A stretch of 34,963 nucleotides of DNA from Staphylococcus intermedius NCTC 11048. GTDB lineage: Bacteria > Bacillota > Bacilli > Staphylococcales > Staphylococcaceae. Under the pieces are notes generated by a model that saw only the letters and a list, made by a program, of their open reading frames with translations, had not been told where the DNA came from and searched no databases. Shown here one piece after another: positions 26,255 to 34,851 of this stretch (positions are counted from its first letter, which is position 1; each line of letters begins with the position of its first letter). The position numbers and the translations under genes are program-made. The stretch is from the NCBI RefSeq assembly GCF_002902385.1, contig NZ_PPQH01000026.1, positions 1 to 34,963 of the forward strand. Reading direction: 5' to 3'.

Positions 26255-26284
26255 ATTATAATTGATAAAGATTATCATTATCAA
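26255..26284 (-). promoter_or_regulatory. isdI promoter with Fur box
   Basis: On the minus strand there is a -35 TTGATA (26279-26284), an 18-base spacer and a -10 TATAAT (26255-26260). GATAATGATAATCTTTATC at 26264-26282 matches 18 of 19 positions of the classical Fur box GATAATGATAATCATTATC and covers the -35 box and spacer, so iron-loaded Fur should block RNA polymerase here. The next gene on that strand is isdI. Confidence 0.85.
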
Positions 26285-26295
26285 CTGAAATTGTG

Positions 26296-26601
26296 TTATT
26301 TACGCTTTTTAAATTTTTTTATGAGATAGTTCAACCTGACCAAATTTAAAATGAAAAAGCATACAATACCTGCGATAAAAAGAGGGATGTTCTTATAATA
26401 AAAAGTGAAAATTGTTGTCCAAATGCCGAGAACAATCACCAAGACTTCTGTCCAAACAAACCATTGTCTCCGAACAGTATCATGATAGCGTTCATCAATT
26501 TGTTCAAAGTCAATATTGGCAATCACAGCATCTAATTTAAAAATATGAATCACGAGTACTAATAAAAAAACAAAACCAAAAACGGCAAGTGATATAATCA
26601 T
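26296..26601 (-). CDS. Small three-helix membrane protein, unknown function
   Basis: The product is 101 residues with three predicted membrane helices (about 1-20, 52-70 and 73-92) and a very basic end (LIKKFKKRK). I do not recognise the family. Start at 26601 follows AAAGGAGC six bases upstream; the ATG at 26625 has no site and would place it inside the gene. The stop codon lies only 14 bases before the Fur-controlled isdI promoter, so readthrough into isdI is possible. No function is claimed. Confidence 0.7.
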   Translation of the reverse strand: MIISLAVFGFVFLLVLVIHIFKLDAVIANIDFEQIDERYHDTVRRQWFVWTEVLVIVLGIWTTIFTFYYKNIPLFIAGIVCFFILNLVRLNYLIKKFKKRK

Positions 26602-26675
26602 TGAGTTGCTCCTTTTTCCAGACAATTTTAGTTAATAAAAGCATAACATAAAGAAATGATTTAAAAGAAACTCCT

Positions 26676-26711
26676 CAAAAAAAGACCGGAAGATGACATT
26701 CCCCCAGCCTT
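26676..26711 (-). terminator. Terminator of the aldehyde dehydrogenase gene
   Basis: On the minus strand, AGGCTGGGGGAA and TTCCGGTCT form a GC-rich stem with a short loop, followed by seven T, about 20 bases after the gabD-like stop codon. Confidence 0.8.
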
Positions 26712-26730
26712 TAATGCATTCATTGTATCG

Positions 26731-28119
26731 TTATTCTGTTTTTGTACCGATTGAGAGATATTTTGTTTCAAGATAAGGTTCGATTCCTTCAATACCCCCT
26801 TCACGGCCATAACCACTTTCTTTCACACCACCGAATGGCGCATGTGGTGCTGAAGGTGCACCGTCATTCCAACCCACCACACCATAGTGTAAGTTGTTGT
26901 AAATATAAAGACCTGTACGGTAATCATTGGTGAAGAAATAAGATGCCAAGCCAAATTCTGTGTCATTCGCTAAATGAATTGCTTCATCAATATCAGAATA
27001 ACGCATCACGGGTGCAACTGGACCGAATGTTTCTTCATGCATACATTTCATATCATGGTTGACATTTGTTATGACGACAGGTTTTAAGAAATTGCCACCG
27101 AGTTCTTGAATGTCATCTAATTCACGTGACAATTGACCGCCATGTTCAACGGCATCTTGAATGTGATTAAGCACTTTGTCCACACCTTTTTGGTTGATGA
27201 GTGGTCCAATTTTAACGTCTTTGTCCATGCCGTCCCCTACTTTTAGTGCATGGACTTGTTCGATGAGTTGTTTTTCATATGCTTCTGCAATATCTTCGTG
27301 TACATAAATACGGTTGGCACAAATACAAGTTTGGCCTGCATTTCTAAATTTTGTCTTAATCGTTTGTTCCACAGCATGTTCGATGTCAGCATCTTTATGC
27401 ACGATGAGTGGTGCGAGACCGCCAAGTTCCATAGTCACATTTTTAACAGAGGCTGCAGATTGTTCGATTAACTTTTTGCCAACAGGTGTTGAGCCTGTGA
27501 ACGTCACTTTGTGAATCAATTCATGCTCTGTGAAAATTTTACCTGCCGTTTTACCACTCGCTAAAATATATGAAATGGCATCTTCAGGAATGCCCGCTTC
27601 ATGTGCTAATTCAACTAAACGAATCGTTGTCATTGGCGTTTGCGTCGCCGGTTTACATACAATCGTACATCCTGCTGCAAGTGCGGGTGCCATTTTACGG
27701 GTAATCATGGCAGCTGGGAAGTTCCACGGAGTAATCGCCCCTACAACACCGACCGGGAATTGATCCACTAAAAGTTTCTTATCTGGTGAGTTTGCCGGAA
27801 TGGTTCTACCATAAATACGTTTCGCTTCTTCCGCGTACCAATCGACATAACCCACAGCGTAATCCACTTCGCCTAAAGCCTCTTGATAAGGCTTGCCCCC
27901 TTCAAGTGTAATCAGCTCTGCCAATGCGTCACGGTTTTCTTTAATTAAAGCTGACCATTGCCATAATAAACGTGACCGCTCATGCGCATCCACTTCACGC
28001 CATGATAAATATGCTTCATATGCACGTTCAATTTTATGATGAATTTCAGCTTCTTCTGTAAATGCATAGGTCTTAATGACTTCTCCCGTCGAAGGGTTTA
28101 TTACATCAAACTTTGTCAT
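26731..28119 (-). CDS. gabD: NAD(P)-dependent succinate-semialdehyde dehydrogenase family
   Basis: Soluble aldehyde dehydrogenase of 462 residues, converting an aldehyde (probably succinate semialdehyde) to its acid. Key residues are PWNFP at 131-135, the Rossmann FTGS at 207-210, the general base E231 (MELGG) and the nucleophile C265 (NAGQTCICANR). APHAPFGGVKESGYGREGG near the end is typical of the GabD branch; glycolaldehyde or other semialdehydes are possible substrates. Start follows AGAGGGATGG. It has its own terminator and is divergent from the PhnA gene. Confidence 0.82.
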   Translation of the reverse strand: MTKFDVINPSTGEVIKTYAFTEEAEIHHKIERAYEAYLSWREVDAHERSRLLWQWSALIKENRDALAELITLEGGKPYQEALGEVDYAVGYVDWYAEEAKRIYGRTIPANSPDKKLLVDQFPVGVVGAITPWNFPAAMITRKMAPALAAGCTIVCKPATQTPMTTIRLVELAHEAGIPEDAISYILASGKTAGKIFTEHELIHKVTFTGSTPVGKKLIEQSAASVKNVTMELGGLAPLIVHKDADIEHAVEQTIKTKFRNAGQTCICANRIYVHEDIAEAYEKQLIEQVHALKVGDGMDKDVKIGPLINQKGVDKVLNHIQDAVEHGGQLSRELDDIQELGGNFLKPVVITNVNHDMKCMHEETFGPVAPVMRYSDIDEAIHLANDTEFGLASYFFTNDYRTGLYIYNNLHYGVVGWNDGAPSAPHAPFGGVKESGYGREGGIEGIEPYLETKYLSIGTKTE

Positions 28120-28270
28120 CTTCCATCCCTCTTTCTTTTAATTTGTAACCGTATGACACTTTATTGCGCATCATACAATTATCGTAACACTTCATGAAAT
28201 TTCTTACATACTTTTCACTCAGAATGTGTTAGATTAGATTTATATTTTAATGAAAGTAGTTGATTCTTAC

Positions 28271-28621
28271 ATGACAACCGCAATCCCAAACTGTCCACAG
28301 TGCGATTCTGAATACACATATGAAGATGGCGGACTTTACATTTGCCCGATGTGTGCATATGAATGGAGCAACGACACACTTGAGGCAGCTGCTGAACAAG
28401 ACGTCATCCGTGATGCAAACGGAAACCCACTTCAAGACGGTGACACGGTATCAGTCATTCGCGATTTAAAAATCAAAGGCAGTTCTCAAATGATTAAACA
28501 AGGGACTAAAGTTAAAAACATTAAATTAGTCGATCCTGAAGACGGACATGATATCGACTGTAAAATTCCTGGCTTTGGACAAATTGGCTTAAAATCTGAA
28601 GTCGTGAAAAAAATTAAATAA
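28271..28621 (+). CDS. PhnA/YjdM-family zinc-ribbon protein
   Basis: Small cytoplasmic protein of 116 residues: an N-terminal zinc ribbon (C8, C11, C25, C28 in PNCPQC and ICPMC) and a C-terminal SH3-like PhnA domain ([30 protein letters not shown]). The name comes from an alkylphosphonate operon, but no phosphonate genes are here and the role is not known. The ATG at 28271 gives the family's usual MTT..PNCPQC start; an in-frame ATG at 28250 is possible. Neither has a strong ribosome site. Confidence 0.82.
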   Translation: MTTAIPNCPQCDSEYTYEDGGLYICPMCAYEWSNDTLEAAAEQDVIRDANGNPLQDGDTVSVIRDLKIKGSSQMIKQGTKVKNIKLVDPEDGHDIDCKIPGFGQIGLKSEVVKKIK

Positions 28622-28625
28622 TATT

Positions 28626-28674
28626 AAAAAACAGGACAACATTGACGTGCCGTACGCGCTCATGTTGTCCTATT
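28626..28674 (-). terminator. Terminator of the dha operon
   Basis: AGGACAACAT and ATGTTGTCCT form a perfect 10-bp stem around a roughly 19-base loop, followed on the minus strand by GTTTTTT, just after dhaM. It may also slow transcription from the convergent PhnA gene, but the T-run is only on the dha side. Confidence 0.8.
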
Positions 28675-28688
28675 GCAATTGATATGGA

Positions 28689-29048
28689 TTAAAAAGCTTC
28701 ATCCACGGATGCGATGGCTTCATCTATCGTTTGACCTGTAGATAAAGCAACCGCCGCAATGAAACTCCCTTCTACAATCGGGGCATTCACTTTTTCAATG
28801 CGATGTGTCCCCGTGTACATTTCAATCGCCATATCCAAATTCATTTCAGATGAGCCGATATCAAAGAAACAAATCGCATCATCATCTATATCATTTAATA
28901 CTGCAGAAATATCATCAAATGACGTACCAATTTCGCCTTCAATTCCACCAATCGCAACGACATTCACATCTTGCGCCATCTGTGAAAGAAGTTCTTGTGT
29001 ACCTTCTGCAATTTTTTCACTATGACTGACTAAAACAATCTGTGTCAT
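28689..29048 (-). CDS. dhaM: Dihydroxyacetone kinase phosphotransfer subunit DhaM
   Basis: Cytoplasmic EIIA-mannose-like subunit of 119 residues. It takes phosphate from HPr on H9 (VLVSHSEKIAEG) and passes it to the ADP bound in DhaL. FFDIGSSEMN and the alternating beta-alpha pattern fit the fold. The single-domain form, without HPr and EI-like extensions, is usual in Gram-positive bacteria. The start overlaps the dhaL stop (ATGA), so the two are coupled. Last gene of dhaKLM. Confidence 0.9.
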   Translation of the reverse strand: MTQIVLVSHSEKIAEGTQELLSQMAQDVNVVAIGGIEGEIGTSFDDISAVLNDIDDDAICFFDIGSSEMNLDMAIEMYTGTHRIEKVNAPIVEGSFIAAVALSTGQTIDEAIASVDEAF

Positions 29049-29626
29049 GCTACATCAGCTCCTATCAGTGCATTTAAAATGTAAACACTACTTTGTGCGC
29101 CAGGATCAATGTAACCAATTGAGTCTTTTTTAAAGTATGACGCACGACCTTTTGTTGCTTCTATATCACGTGTTGCATCAGCATAAGATTGTAACTTTTC
29201 TAAATCTACTGTTTCACCTTGCTCGACTGCTTCTCTTGCACGTGCAATCACATCATACATTGTTTTTTCATTTAAAGTCACTTTACCACGTTGGGCCACT
29301 GCTTCTTCAAATGCTTTTAACAATTCAACTAAGTTCTCATGATCTATGTCATCTTTCGCAACTTGCGCCATTTTGACAAAACTAAAGCCGTATAATGGTC
29401 CAGACGCGCCGCCGACTTTCGACATGAGCGTCATACCTGTAGATTTGAGTAATGCCTGCATTGAACTGTCATCTAATTGATCAGGAAGTGCTTCAAAACC
29501 ACGTCGCATATTCACACCATGGTCCCCGTCGCCAATTGCACGGTCCAATTCTGTCAAAGCCTCTTCCTCTGTTTCAAATGTCTCTTTCAATGCGAGTAAT
29601 CGTTCTTTTAAAGTTGCTACGTCCAT
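29045..29626 (-). CDS. dhaL: Dihydroxyacetone kinase ADP-binding subunit DhaL
   Basis: Cytoplasmic subunit of 193 residues that keeps ADP as a fixed cofactor and transfers phosphate from DhaM to dihydroxyacetone on DhaK. The Mg-binding DGDHGVNM (D33, D35, H36) and GGASGPLYG and DPGA motifs are present. The start follows AGGAGG, an ideal ribosome site, 19 bases after dhaK. Confidence 0.92.
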   Translation of the reverse strand: MDVATLKERLLALKETFETEEEALTELDRAIGDGDHGVNMRRGFEALPDQLDDSSMQALLKSTGMTLMSKVGGASGPLYGFSFVKMAQVAKDDIDHENLVELLKAFEEAVAQRGKVTLNEKTMYDVIARAREAVEQGETVDLEKLQSYADATRDIEATKGRASYFKKDSIGYIDPGAQSSVYILNALIGADVA

Positions 29627-29645
29627 CTTGTGAACCTCCTATTGA

Positions 29646-30608
29646 TTAAAAAAATCGACTTGTTGTTGGTGCGCGAAACGCTGATAATACGCGTTCATCG
29701 TATGGGACAAATGTTAATGAAAAGCCTTGCATGTCGAGCGATGTCATATAATCACCGACAAACCATGCTTTAACTGTTTTCCCTTCTTTTTCTAATTGTA
29801 ACGCGACATATTTCGTCACAATGTCCAATTCTGATAATGGTGTGCCACCCATGCCGTTCACCATCACAATCAATTCGTCACTCGTTACTTCTTGCTTTAA
29901 TTGTTCAATCAAACGTTGCACAATTTGTTCTACTGGTTCAACTGGCACGCGTTCTAATCCACGTTCACCATGAATACCGATACCGATTTCCATTTCATGA
30001 TCTTCAATATCGAAGCCATACTTTCCTGTCGTTGGTACTGCAGGAGGTGTGAGTGCCATCCCAATGGTACGCATGTGTTCCATCATTGCTTCAACTTCAG
30101 TTTTAATTTCTGTTAACTTCTTACCATGCTCTGATAAATAACCCGCATATTTATGAACAAAGACCGTGCCTGCAACACCACGGCGTTTTTCAACATCGTC
30201 AATCGCAATGTCATCACGGACAATGACCATTTCCACTTGGATATCTTCCATCTCAGCCATATCTTTTGCCATTTCAAAATTCATGACGTCGCCCGCATAA
30301 TTTTTAACAATAAGTAATACACCGTCCCCATTGTCTACCGCTTTAATGGCTTCTAACACTTTATCCGGCGTCGGTGAGGTAAACACTTCCCCACATACCG
30401 CAGCATCTAACATCCCTTCACCCACATAACCCGCATGTGCAGGTTCGTGACCACTTCCGCCACCTGAAACTAATGCGACACCAGACGTCTTTTTATGTTG
30501 ACGTACAACGACTGTATCTGCAATCACGTCAATATTTGGGTTGGTGATCTTCAAACCATCTAGCATGTCTTGCAAAAAGTGTGTTTTATCCTGAATTAAC
30601 TTTTTCAT
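29646..30608 (-). CDS. dhaK: Dihydroxyacetone kinase substrate-binding subunit DhaK
   Basis: Binds dihydroxyacetone covalently as a hemiaminal on a histidine, here H213 (GIGIHGE), and the GGGSGHEP loop at 49-56 lies in the active site. The product is 320 residues. Start at 30608 follows GAAGGTGAG; the frame runs open to 30737, but that extension crosses the promoter and a terminator and is rejected. A -10 TATAAT on the minus strand at 30637-30642 and a cre-like site just upstream suggest a CcpA-controlled promoter. First gene of dhaKLM, which makes dihydroxyacetone phosphate for glycolysis using PEP through the PTS. Confidence 0.92.
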   Translation of the reverse strand: MKKLIQDKTHFLQDMLDGLKITNPNIDVIADTVVVRQHKKTSGVALVSGGGSGHEPAHAGYVGEGMLDAAVCGEVFTSPTPDKVLEAIKAVDNGDGVLLIVKNYAGDVMNFEMAKDMAEMEDIQVEMVIVRDDIAIDDVEKRRGVAGTVFVHKYAGYLSEHGKKLTEIKTEVEAMMEHMRTIGMALTPPAVPTTGKYGFDIEDHEMEIGIGIHGERGLERVPVEPVEQIVQRLIEQLKQEVTSDELIVMVNGMGGTPLSELDIVTKYVALQLEKEGKTVKAWFVGDYMTSLDMQGFSLTFVPYDERVLSAFRAPTTSRFF

Positions 30609-30652
30609 TTGCTCACCTTCTATCGTAGTTTCTTCTATTATATGTTTTAAAA

Positions 30653-30666
30653 TGAAAACGTTCACG
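30653..30666. promoter_or_regulatory. cre-like site in the dhaK promoter
   Basis: TGAAAACGTTCACG matches 13 of 14 positions of the CcpA consensus TGWAANCGNTNWCA. It sits ten bases upstream of the dhaK -10 box and so overlaps the spacer and -35 region, a position that suits repression. Confidence 0.55.
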
Positions 30667-30701
30667 TAAAAACTATTATCCACATTTGACAATTTTGTAT
30701 A

Positions 30702-30752
30702 CAAAAAAGTTGTACAGTCGCGCATTCCAACTCGCACGTGCTGTACAACTCT
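30702..30752 (-). terminator. Terminator of lrgAB
   Basis: AGTTGTACAG (30709-30718) pairs perfectly with CTGTACAACT (30741-30750), and on the minus strand is followed by six T. It is about 30 bases after lrgB and isolates lrgAB from dhaKLM. Confidence 0.85.
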
Positions 30753-30780
30753 TTCAATATCATTCGATTGTGTCCATTGA

Positions 30781-31482
30781 TTAGAAGAAAATAAGTGTCA
30801 AAATTGGAACAACTGCTACCACGACAACCCCAACCAGTACAATCGCGATGCTCGCCATTGACTCCTCTACTGGCCCAAGTTCTTTTGCTGCCGCTACACC
30901 TAACGTATGTCCACTTGTTCCTAAAGATAAACCTCTCGCAATCGGATCATCAATGTGGAACCATTTCAATAATTTATTACCGAGCGCATAGATGATGACT
31001 GCATTCAAAATAACAGCTAATGATGTCAATTCTTTAATGCCACCGATGCCGTCTGATACAGGAAGTGCAATTGCTGTTGTTGCTGCTTGCGGAAGCATGG
31101 ATGCAATAATGTCATTACCAAATTGAAAGGCTTTTGCAACAAAGAAAATACCGACAAGTGCCAACACGGTACCAATGCCAATGCCACCTATAATCCGGTG
31201 CCAATGTTTCACTAAAACATCACGCTTTTTGTATAAAGGAATCGCAAAGGAAATCGTCGCTGGTCCTAGGAAGAAATTAATGATATCTCCACCAATTTTA
31301 TACTTTTCATATGGAATGCCTGTAAAGTATAAGAATGCTACCCCGAAAACCATCGCAACAAAAAGCGGTGCGAATAAGAAAAAGCCATTTGTTTTCTTAA
31401 AGAGTACTGTCGCGATTAAAAAGGGTATCACTGATAATAAGATACCGAAATACGGTGTATCAATAGCGAGATGATTAGCCAT
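30781..31482 (-). CDS. lrgB: Antiholin-like protein LrgB
   Basis: Membrane protein of 233 residues with about seven helices, the same length as S. aureus LrgB and very close to it ([65 protein letters not shown]). It works with LrgA to limit murein hydrolase activity and, in S. aureus, in pyruvate uptake under microaerobic conditions. It overlaps lrgA by 8 bases (ATGGCTAA), so the two are translationally coupled. Regulated in S. aureus by LytSR, encoded just upstream here. Confidence 0.95.
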   Translation of the reverse strand: MANHLAIDTPYFGILLSVIPFLIATVLFKKTNGFFLFAPLFVAMVFGVAFLYFTGIPYEKYKIGGDIINFFLGPATISFAIPLYKKRDVLVKHWHRIIGGIGIGTVLALVGIFFVAKAFQFGNDIIASMLPQAATTAIALPVSDGIGGIKELTSLAVILNAVIIYALGNKLLKWFHIDDPIARGLSLGTSGHTLGVAAAKELGPVEESMASIAIVLVGVVVVAVVPILTLIFF

Positions 31483-31909
31483 GTGAATGCGCTCCTTTCA
31501 CTTTCCCTTTTGTACTAGGCGTTGTTGTCACTTTATCTTTCATCGTCAAACGCATTAAAATTTGTGACGCAAAACCTGTAAACACGAGTAACAGAATTGT
31601 TGAAATAATAATCAATCCAATGATAAGAATTGGACTTGCACTAATAATGTCCAATGAATTAACGACTGAAATCCCAGCTGGTACGAATAAAAATCCGATA
31701 TTGTTTGTTAACGCCGTCCCTACTTTTTCAACTTGACCCAGCTTGATCACACCTGTACATAATAAAACGAACAGTAATACGAGCCCTATCACCGGTGCTG
31801 GCATAGGAATCGGCATAAATGATTCAATAATACTTGAAACAAATAACACTGCCGCAATCACAAACACTTGATGTAAAAAACTGTACGTTTTCTCTTCTTT
31901 TTGTTTCAC
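31475..31909 (-). CDS. lrgA: Antiholin-like protein LrgA
   Basis: Holin-like membrane protein of 144 residues (S. aureus: 147) with four helices. [25 protein letters not shown] and [18 protein letters not shown] segments match the S. aureus protein. The start is taken as GTG at 31909, eight bases after GGGAGG; an upstream in-frame ATG at 31945 lies before that site. A TATAAT-type -10 overlaps 'attatataatg' just upstream of the leader, without a good -35 box, as expected for a promoter needing the activator LytR. Confidence 0.93.
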   Translation of the reverse strand: MKQKEEKTYSFLHQVFVIAAVLFVSSIIESFMPIPMPAPVIGLVLLFVLLCTGVIKLGQVEKVGTALTNNIGFLFVPAGISVVNSLDIISASPILIIGLIIISTILLLVFTGFASQILMRLTMKDKVTTTPSTKGKVKGAHSHG

Positions 31910-31990
31910 TTTTACAACCTCCCGTGCATCTCTGATTGACTTCATTATATAATGAAAAAATTCACATACGTTGTTTTCATTCCGAAATGC

Positions 31991-32023
31991 AAAAAAAGAG
32001 GCGTGAAATACAAAATCACACCC
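31991..32023 (-). terminator. Terminator between lytSR and lrgAB
   Basis: On the minus strand, GGTGTGA and TTCACGCC form a seven-pair stem (one T-G pair) around an eight-base loop, followed by TCTTTTTTT. It lies upstream of the lrgA promoter, so it should end the lytSR transcript, well beyond lytR and past the intergenic repeat. Confidence 0.65.
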
Positions 32024-32184
32024 TTGTCGAACAAACACACGATTTAAATGTCATATAGCACAGTAAAAATACACTTTCGGTGGATGAAAAATCTCACGTA
32101 AACACCACTTTCCACATCAATAATACGGAAATGATGTGGTGCGCGTTGTGAACAGTGTCTTTGATTGATACATCTCTCTACAAA

Positions 32185-32324
32185 GATTGCAAGAACGATT
32201 CGACACTCCCGAGGGATGAGCTGATCTGGAAAATCCACCAGCGCCTCAACAAGTGTCTCATATACTAAAAGCGCTGGTTAGTTGAAAGATCAGCCCCTGT
32301 GAAAGGGAGAATAGTTCAGCAATC
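32185..32324. repeat. Palindromic intergenic repeat, full copy 3
   Basis: A 140-bp imperfect inverted repeat bounded by GATTGC and GCAATC. The arms pair through GCTGATCT/AGATCAGC and ACCAGCGC/GCGCTGGT, and it carries the family landmarks GACACTCCCGAGGGAT, GGAAAATCCACCAGCGC and GGTTAGTTGA. It starts 37 bases past the 3' end of lytR. Confidence 0.75.
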
Positions 32325-32361
32325 GAAGATAAACGACTCACATCAATACAAAACAAAATCC

Positions 32362-33096
32362 TCACAACCTTAAACCCATCACCTGCTTAAACTTCTTCAT
32401 ATACGACCGACTCACCTGCATCTTCACACCATCCGTCAACGTCACCATATACGTCGAATTAAACCAATGCTCAATCGCCTCAATATGCTGCCGATTGATC
32501 ACATTCGATCGATGAATCCGAATAAACTGCCCTTCATCCAATCGCTTCTCATAAGCACTCAAAGGCTCATGCGTCTCATACTCTCCTTGCGTCGTATACA
32601 CCGTCGTCACACCTTGATTGACCGAAATACCAATCACATCATCAGGGTTTAACATATGAATACGTTCACCAATTTCAATAGGTAGAGGTTGCTTAACTTT
32701 TGCAGCCGCTTGTGGCGCATGTTTATCCTCATATTTCTCTTGTTGTGCACGGACTTTTTCCACAGCTTGCGCAATGCGGGATTGGTCGAAAGGTTTCATA
32801 ATATAATCCGTAGCGTTCAGCTCAAACGCCTGTACCGCAAACTGGTCATGTGCGGTCGCAAAGACAATTGCAGGTGGTGCTTTCATTTTCTGTATTTTTT
32901 TACCTAATTCTATACCATTTTCATTCATTAAGTTGATATCTAAAAACACTAAATCATATTCATCCATCAACAACGCTTCAATCGTTTCGCTCACATTTTC
33001 TGCTTCATCTAAAACATCAAATCCTCCGATGCGATTCAATAAATATATTAATTCATTACGCGCGAGTGGTTCATCATCAACTATTAAAGCACGCAT
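32362..33096 (-). CDS. lytR: Response regulator LytR
   Basis: Cytoplasmic response regulator of 244 residues. The receiver domain spans 1-120 with acidic pocket D8-D9, phosphoacceptor D53 (LVFLDINL) and K101 (YIMKPF). A LytTR DNA-binding domain covers about 140-244 ([18 protein letters not shown]). In S. aureus it turns on lrgAB in response to falling membrane potential through LytS, and lrgAB lies directly downstream here. The start is three bases after the lytS stop, so the two are cotranscribed. Confidence 0.95.
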   Translation of the reverse strand: MRALIVDDEPLARNELIYLLNRIGGFDVLDEAENVSETIEALLMDEYDLVFLDINLMNENGIELGKKIQKMKAPPAIVFATAHDQFAVQAFELNATDYIMKPFDQSRIAQAVEKVRAQQEKYEDKHAPQAAAKVKQPLPIEIGERIHMLNPDDVIGISVNQGVTTVYTTQGEYETHEPLSAYEKRLDEGQFIRIHRSNVINRQHIEAIEHWFNSTYMVTLTDGVKMQVSRSYMKKFKQVMGLRL

Positions 33097-33099
33097 GAT

Positions 33100-34851
33100 T
33101 TAACCCTCCTTCAGTTGGTAAGGTAACGTACACCATACGCACGTTCCTGTGTCATCACTATCAAAATGTAATGCAGCATGCTCACTGAATAAACCTTTTA
33201 ATCTTAAATTCAAATTTTCTAAAGCACTGCCGGTCCCTGACTCTGACTCAACAACCCTTTCACCGAGTTGCACCAGTTTTTCAGGCGGAATCCCCCGTCC
33301 ATTGTCACTCACTTCAATACAGAGTTGCTGTGCATCTTTCAAACGCACACCCACTTTAATTTTGTTGCCGTTTTTACGATCTGTAAAGGCGTGTTTGACT
33401 GCATTCTCTACTAAGATTTGAATTAAAAATGGAGGGACTGCAGCTTGTTTCACTTTTTCTGGAACATCAAACGTCACATCAAATCGTCCTGGAAAACGGG
33501 CCTGTTCAAGTGACAAGTAGGCCGTCACTTGACTCAACTCTTTCTCCAACGTAATCGTATTTTGACGCGAACCTTGTAAATTCGAACGAAAGAAATGACT
33601 TAACTCTAGCAATAATTCTCTCGCTTTTTCACTATCAATCCGCACTAATGCAGAAATCGTGTTAATCGCGTTAAAAAAGAAATGCGGGTTCACCTGTGCT
33701 TGAAGAGACTTGATTTCTGCATCTTTCAATAATTTACTTTGCATCTCAGCTTCCCCAAGTTCGATTTGACTACTAAAAATCTCTGCCAAACCTTCTGCTA
33801 ATTGGCGTTCGACAAATGTTAAGTTCGTCGGATTCGTAAAATACATTTTTAACGTCCCTGTTACTTTACCATGCATTTTGAGTGGAATCACAAGTGCTGC
33901 ATGGAGCGGACAATGCGGGTGTGTACAACCAATCTCTTCTTTCGTATGTACTTCCTTGAGCTCTCCAGTTTGTAATACTTCTTTCGATAAATGGGTAATA
34001 ATTTCTTTTTTAGGAATATGATGGTCACTTCCTGCCCCAACATGTGCTAAAATATCATGGCGATTTGTAATTGCGACAGCAGAAACTTTCATTAAATCTT
34101 TAATAATCATCGCCACATGCTTTGCGGAGTCTTCATTGAGCCCCTCTTTAAAATAAGGTAACGTTTGATTTGTCAATTCCAATACATCATGCGTTTGCAC
34201 CGCACGCATTTGCTCTTCTTGCTTCAAAGTGGAACTAATGATAGACATGAAAATCGCTGTTCCGGCACTGTTAACAACAATCATTGGCAGTCCAATTAAA
34301 GCAATCAAATCCATCGCATACTGTTTATCTTGAGCAAACGAAAAAATACAAATCATCTGTACAATTTCCATCATACCGCCGATGAGTGCACTTTTAGCAA
34401 TGGTTGGATATTGATGTTGTTCTAGTGCTTTTCGTCCAAAATAGCCAGAAATCAGACCAATAAACAAAGAAGAGATTAAGTATGTATAGGCTTCTGCCCC
34501 TCCCATATAAAGGCGGAATATACCTGATAAAACACCTACAAATACACCAACAAAAGGCCCTCCTACCAATCCTGCAACACCGATTGTCAGTACGCGTGTA
34601 TTCGCTAAAGAAACATTGTCATCTAACTGAAAATAAATGCTTCCCGCTAAAATATCACCATTCTTAATGACGATACCCGTAAAGTTAGACATGAGCGCAA
34701 AGAGACTAAAAACGATGCACAATTGCCACTTTGATGCCCATGCTTTTCGCTGTTGCATTGTATGTTTGAAGTATTTTGAATTCATTAATATATAAGCCAA
34801 TATAATAATGAGTCCCACACGCTCCAAAAGTAATATCATTAAATTAAACAT
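33100..34851 (-). CDS. lytS: Sensor histidine kinase LytS
   Basis: Membrane sensor kinase of 583 residues, close in length and sequence to S. aureus LytS. A 5TM-5TMR_LYT membrane domain covers about 1-205 (NTRVLTIGVAGLVGGPFVG), a GAF domain about 220-360, and a His_kinase plus HATPase region about 380-583, with phospho-His H390 in QVNPHFFFNAINT, an N box in LVENAVKHAF and a G box in DNGRGIP. Start at 34851 (MFNLMILLLERVG) aligns with the S. aureus start and follows AAAAGGAGCC; the ATG at 34872 would place that site inside the gene. Senses membrane potential in S. aureus. Confidence 0.94.
   Translation of the reverse strand: MFNLMILLLERVGLIIILAYILMNSKYFKHTMQQRKAWASKWQLCIVFSLFALMSNFTGIVIKNGDILAGSIYFQLDDNVSLANTRVLTIGVAGLVGGPFVGVFVGVLSGIFRLYMGGAEAYTYLISSLFIGLISGYFGRKALEQHQYPTIAKSALIGGMMEIVQMICIFSFAQDKQYAMDLIALIGLPMIVVNSAGTAIFMSIISSTLKQEEQMRAVQTHDVLELTNQTLPYFKEGLNEDSAKHVAMIIKDLMKVSAVAITNRHDILAHVGAGSDHHIPKKEIITHLSKEVLQTGELKEVHTKEEIGCTHPHCPLHAALVIPLKMHGKVTGTLKMYFTNPTNLTFVERQLAEGLAEIFSSQIELGEAEMQSKLLKDAEIKSLQAQVNPHFFFNAINTISALVRIDSEKARELLLELSHFFRSNLQGSRQNTITLEKELSQVTAYLSLEQARFPGRFDVTFDVPEKVKQAAVPPFLIQILVENAVKHAFTDRKNGNKIKVGVRLKDAQQLCIEVSDNGRGIPPEKLVQLGERVVESESGTGSALENLNLRLKGLFSEHAALHFDSDDTGTCVWCTLPYQLKEG

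Larger units (their letters stand above)
31910..32361. other. 452-bp region between lytR and lrgA
   Basis: It holds the lrgA leader and promoter, a minus-strand terminator (31991-32023), about 160 bp with no recognised feature, and full copy 3 of the palindromic intergenic repeat. No gene is supported; a minus-strand frame at 32044-32238 ends in repeat sequence and has no ribosome site. Confidence 0.65.

Noticed and set aside
29646..30737. Extended N-terminus of DhaK to 30737
   Set aside because: The extra 43 residues would be encoded by the dhaK promoter, the cre site and part of the lrgAB terminator; the internal ATG at 30608 has an ideal ribosome site and the family's usual start.
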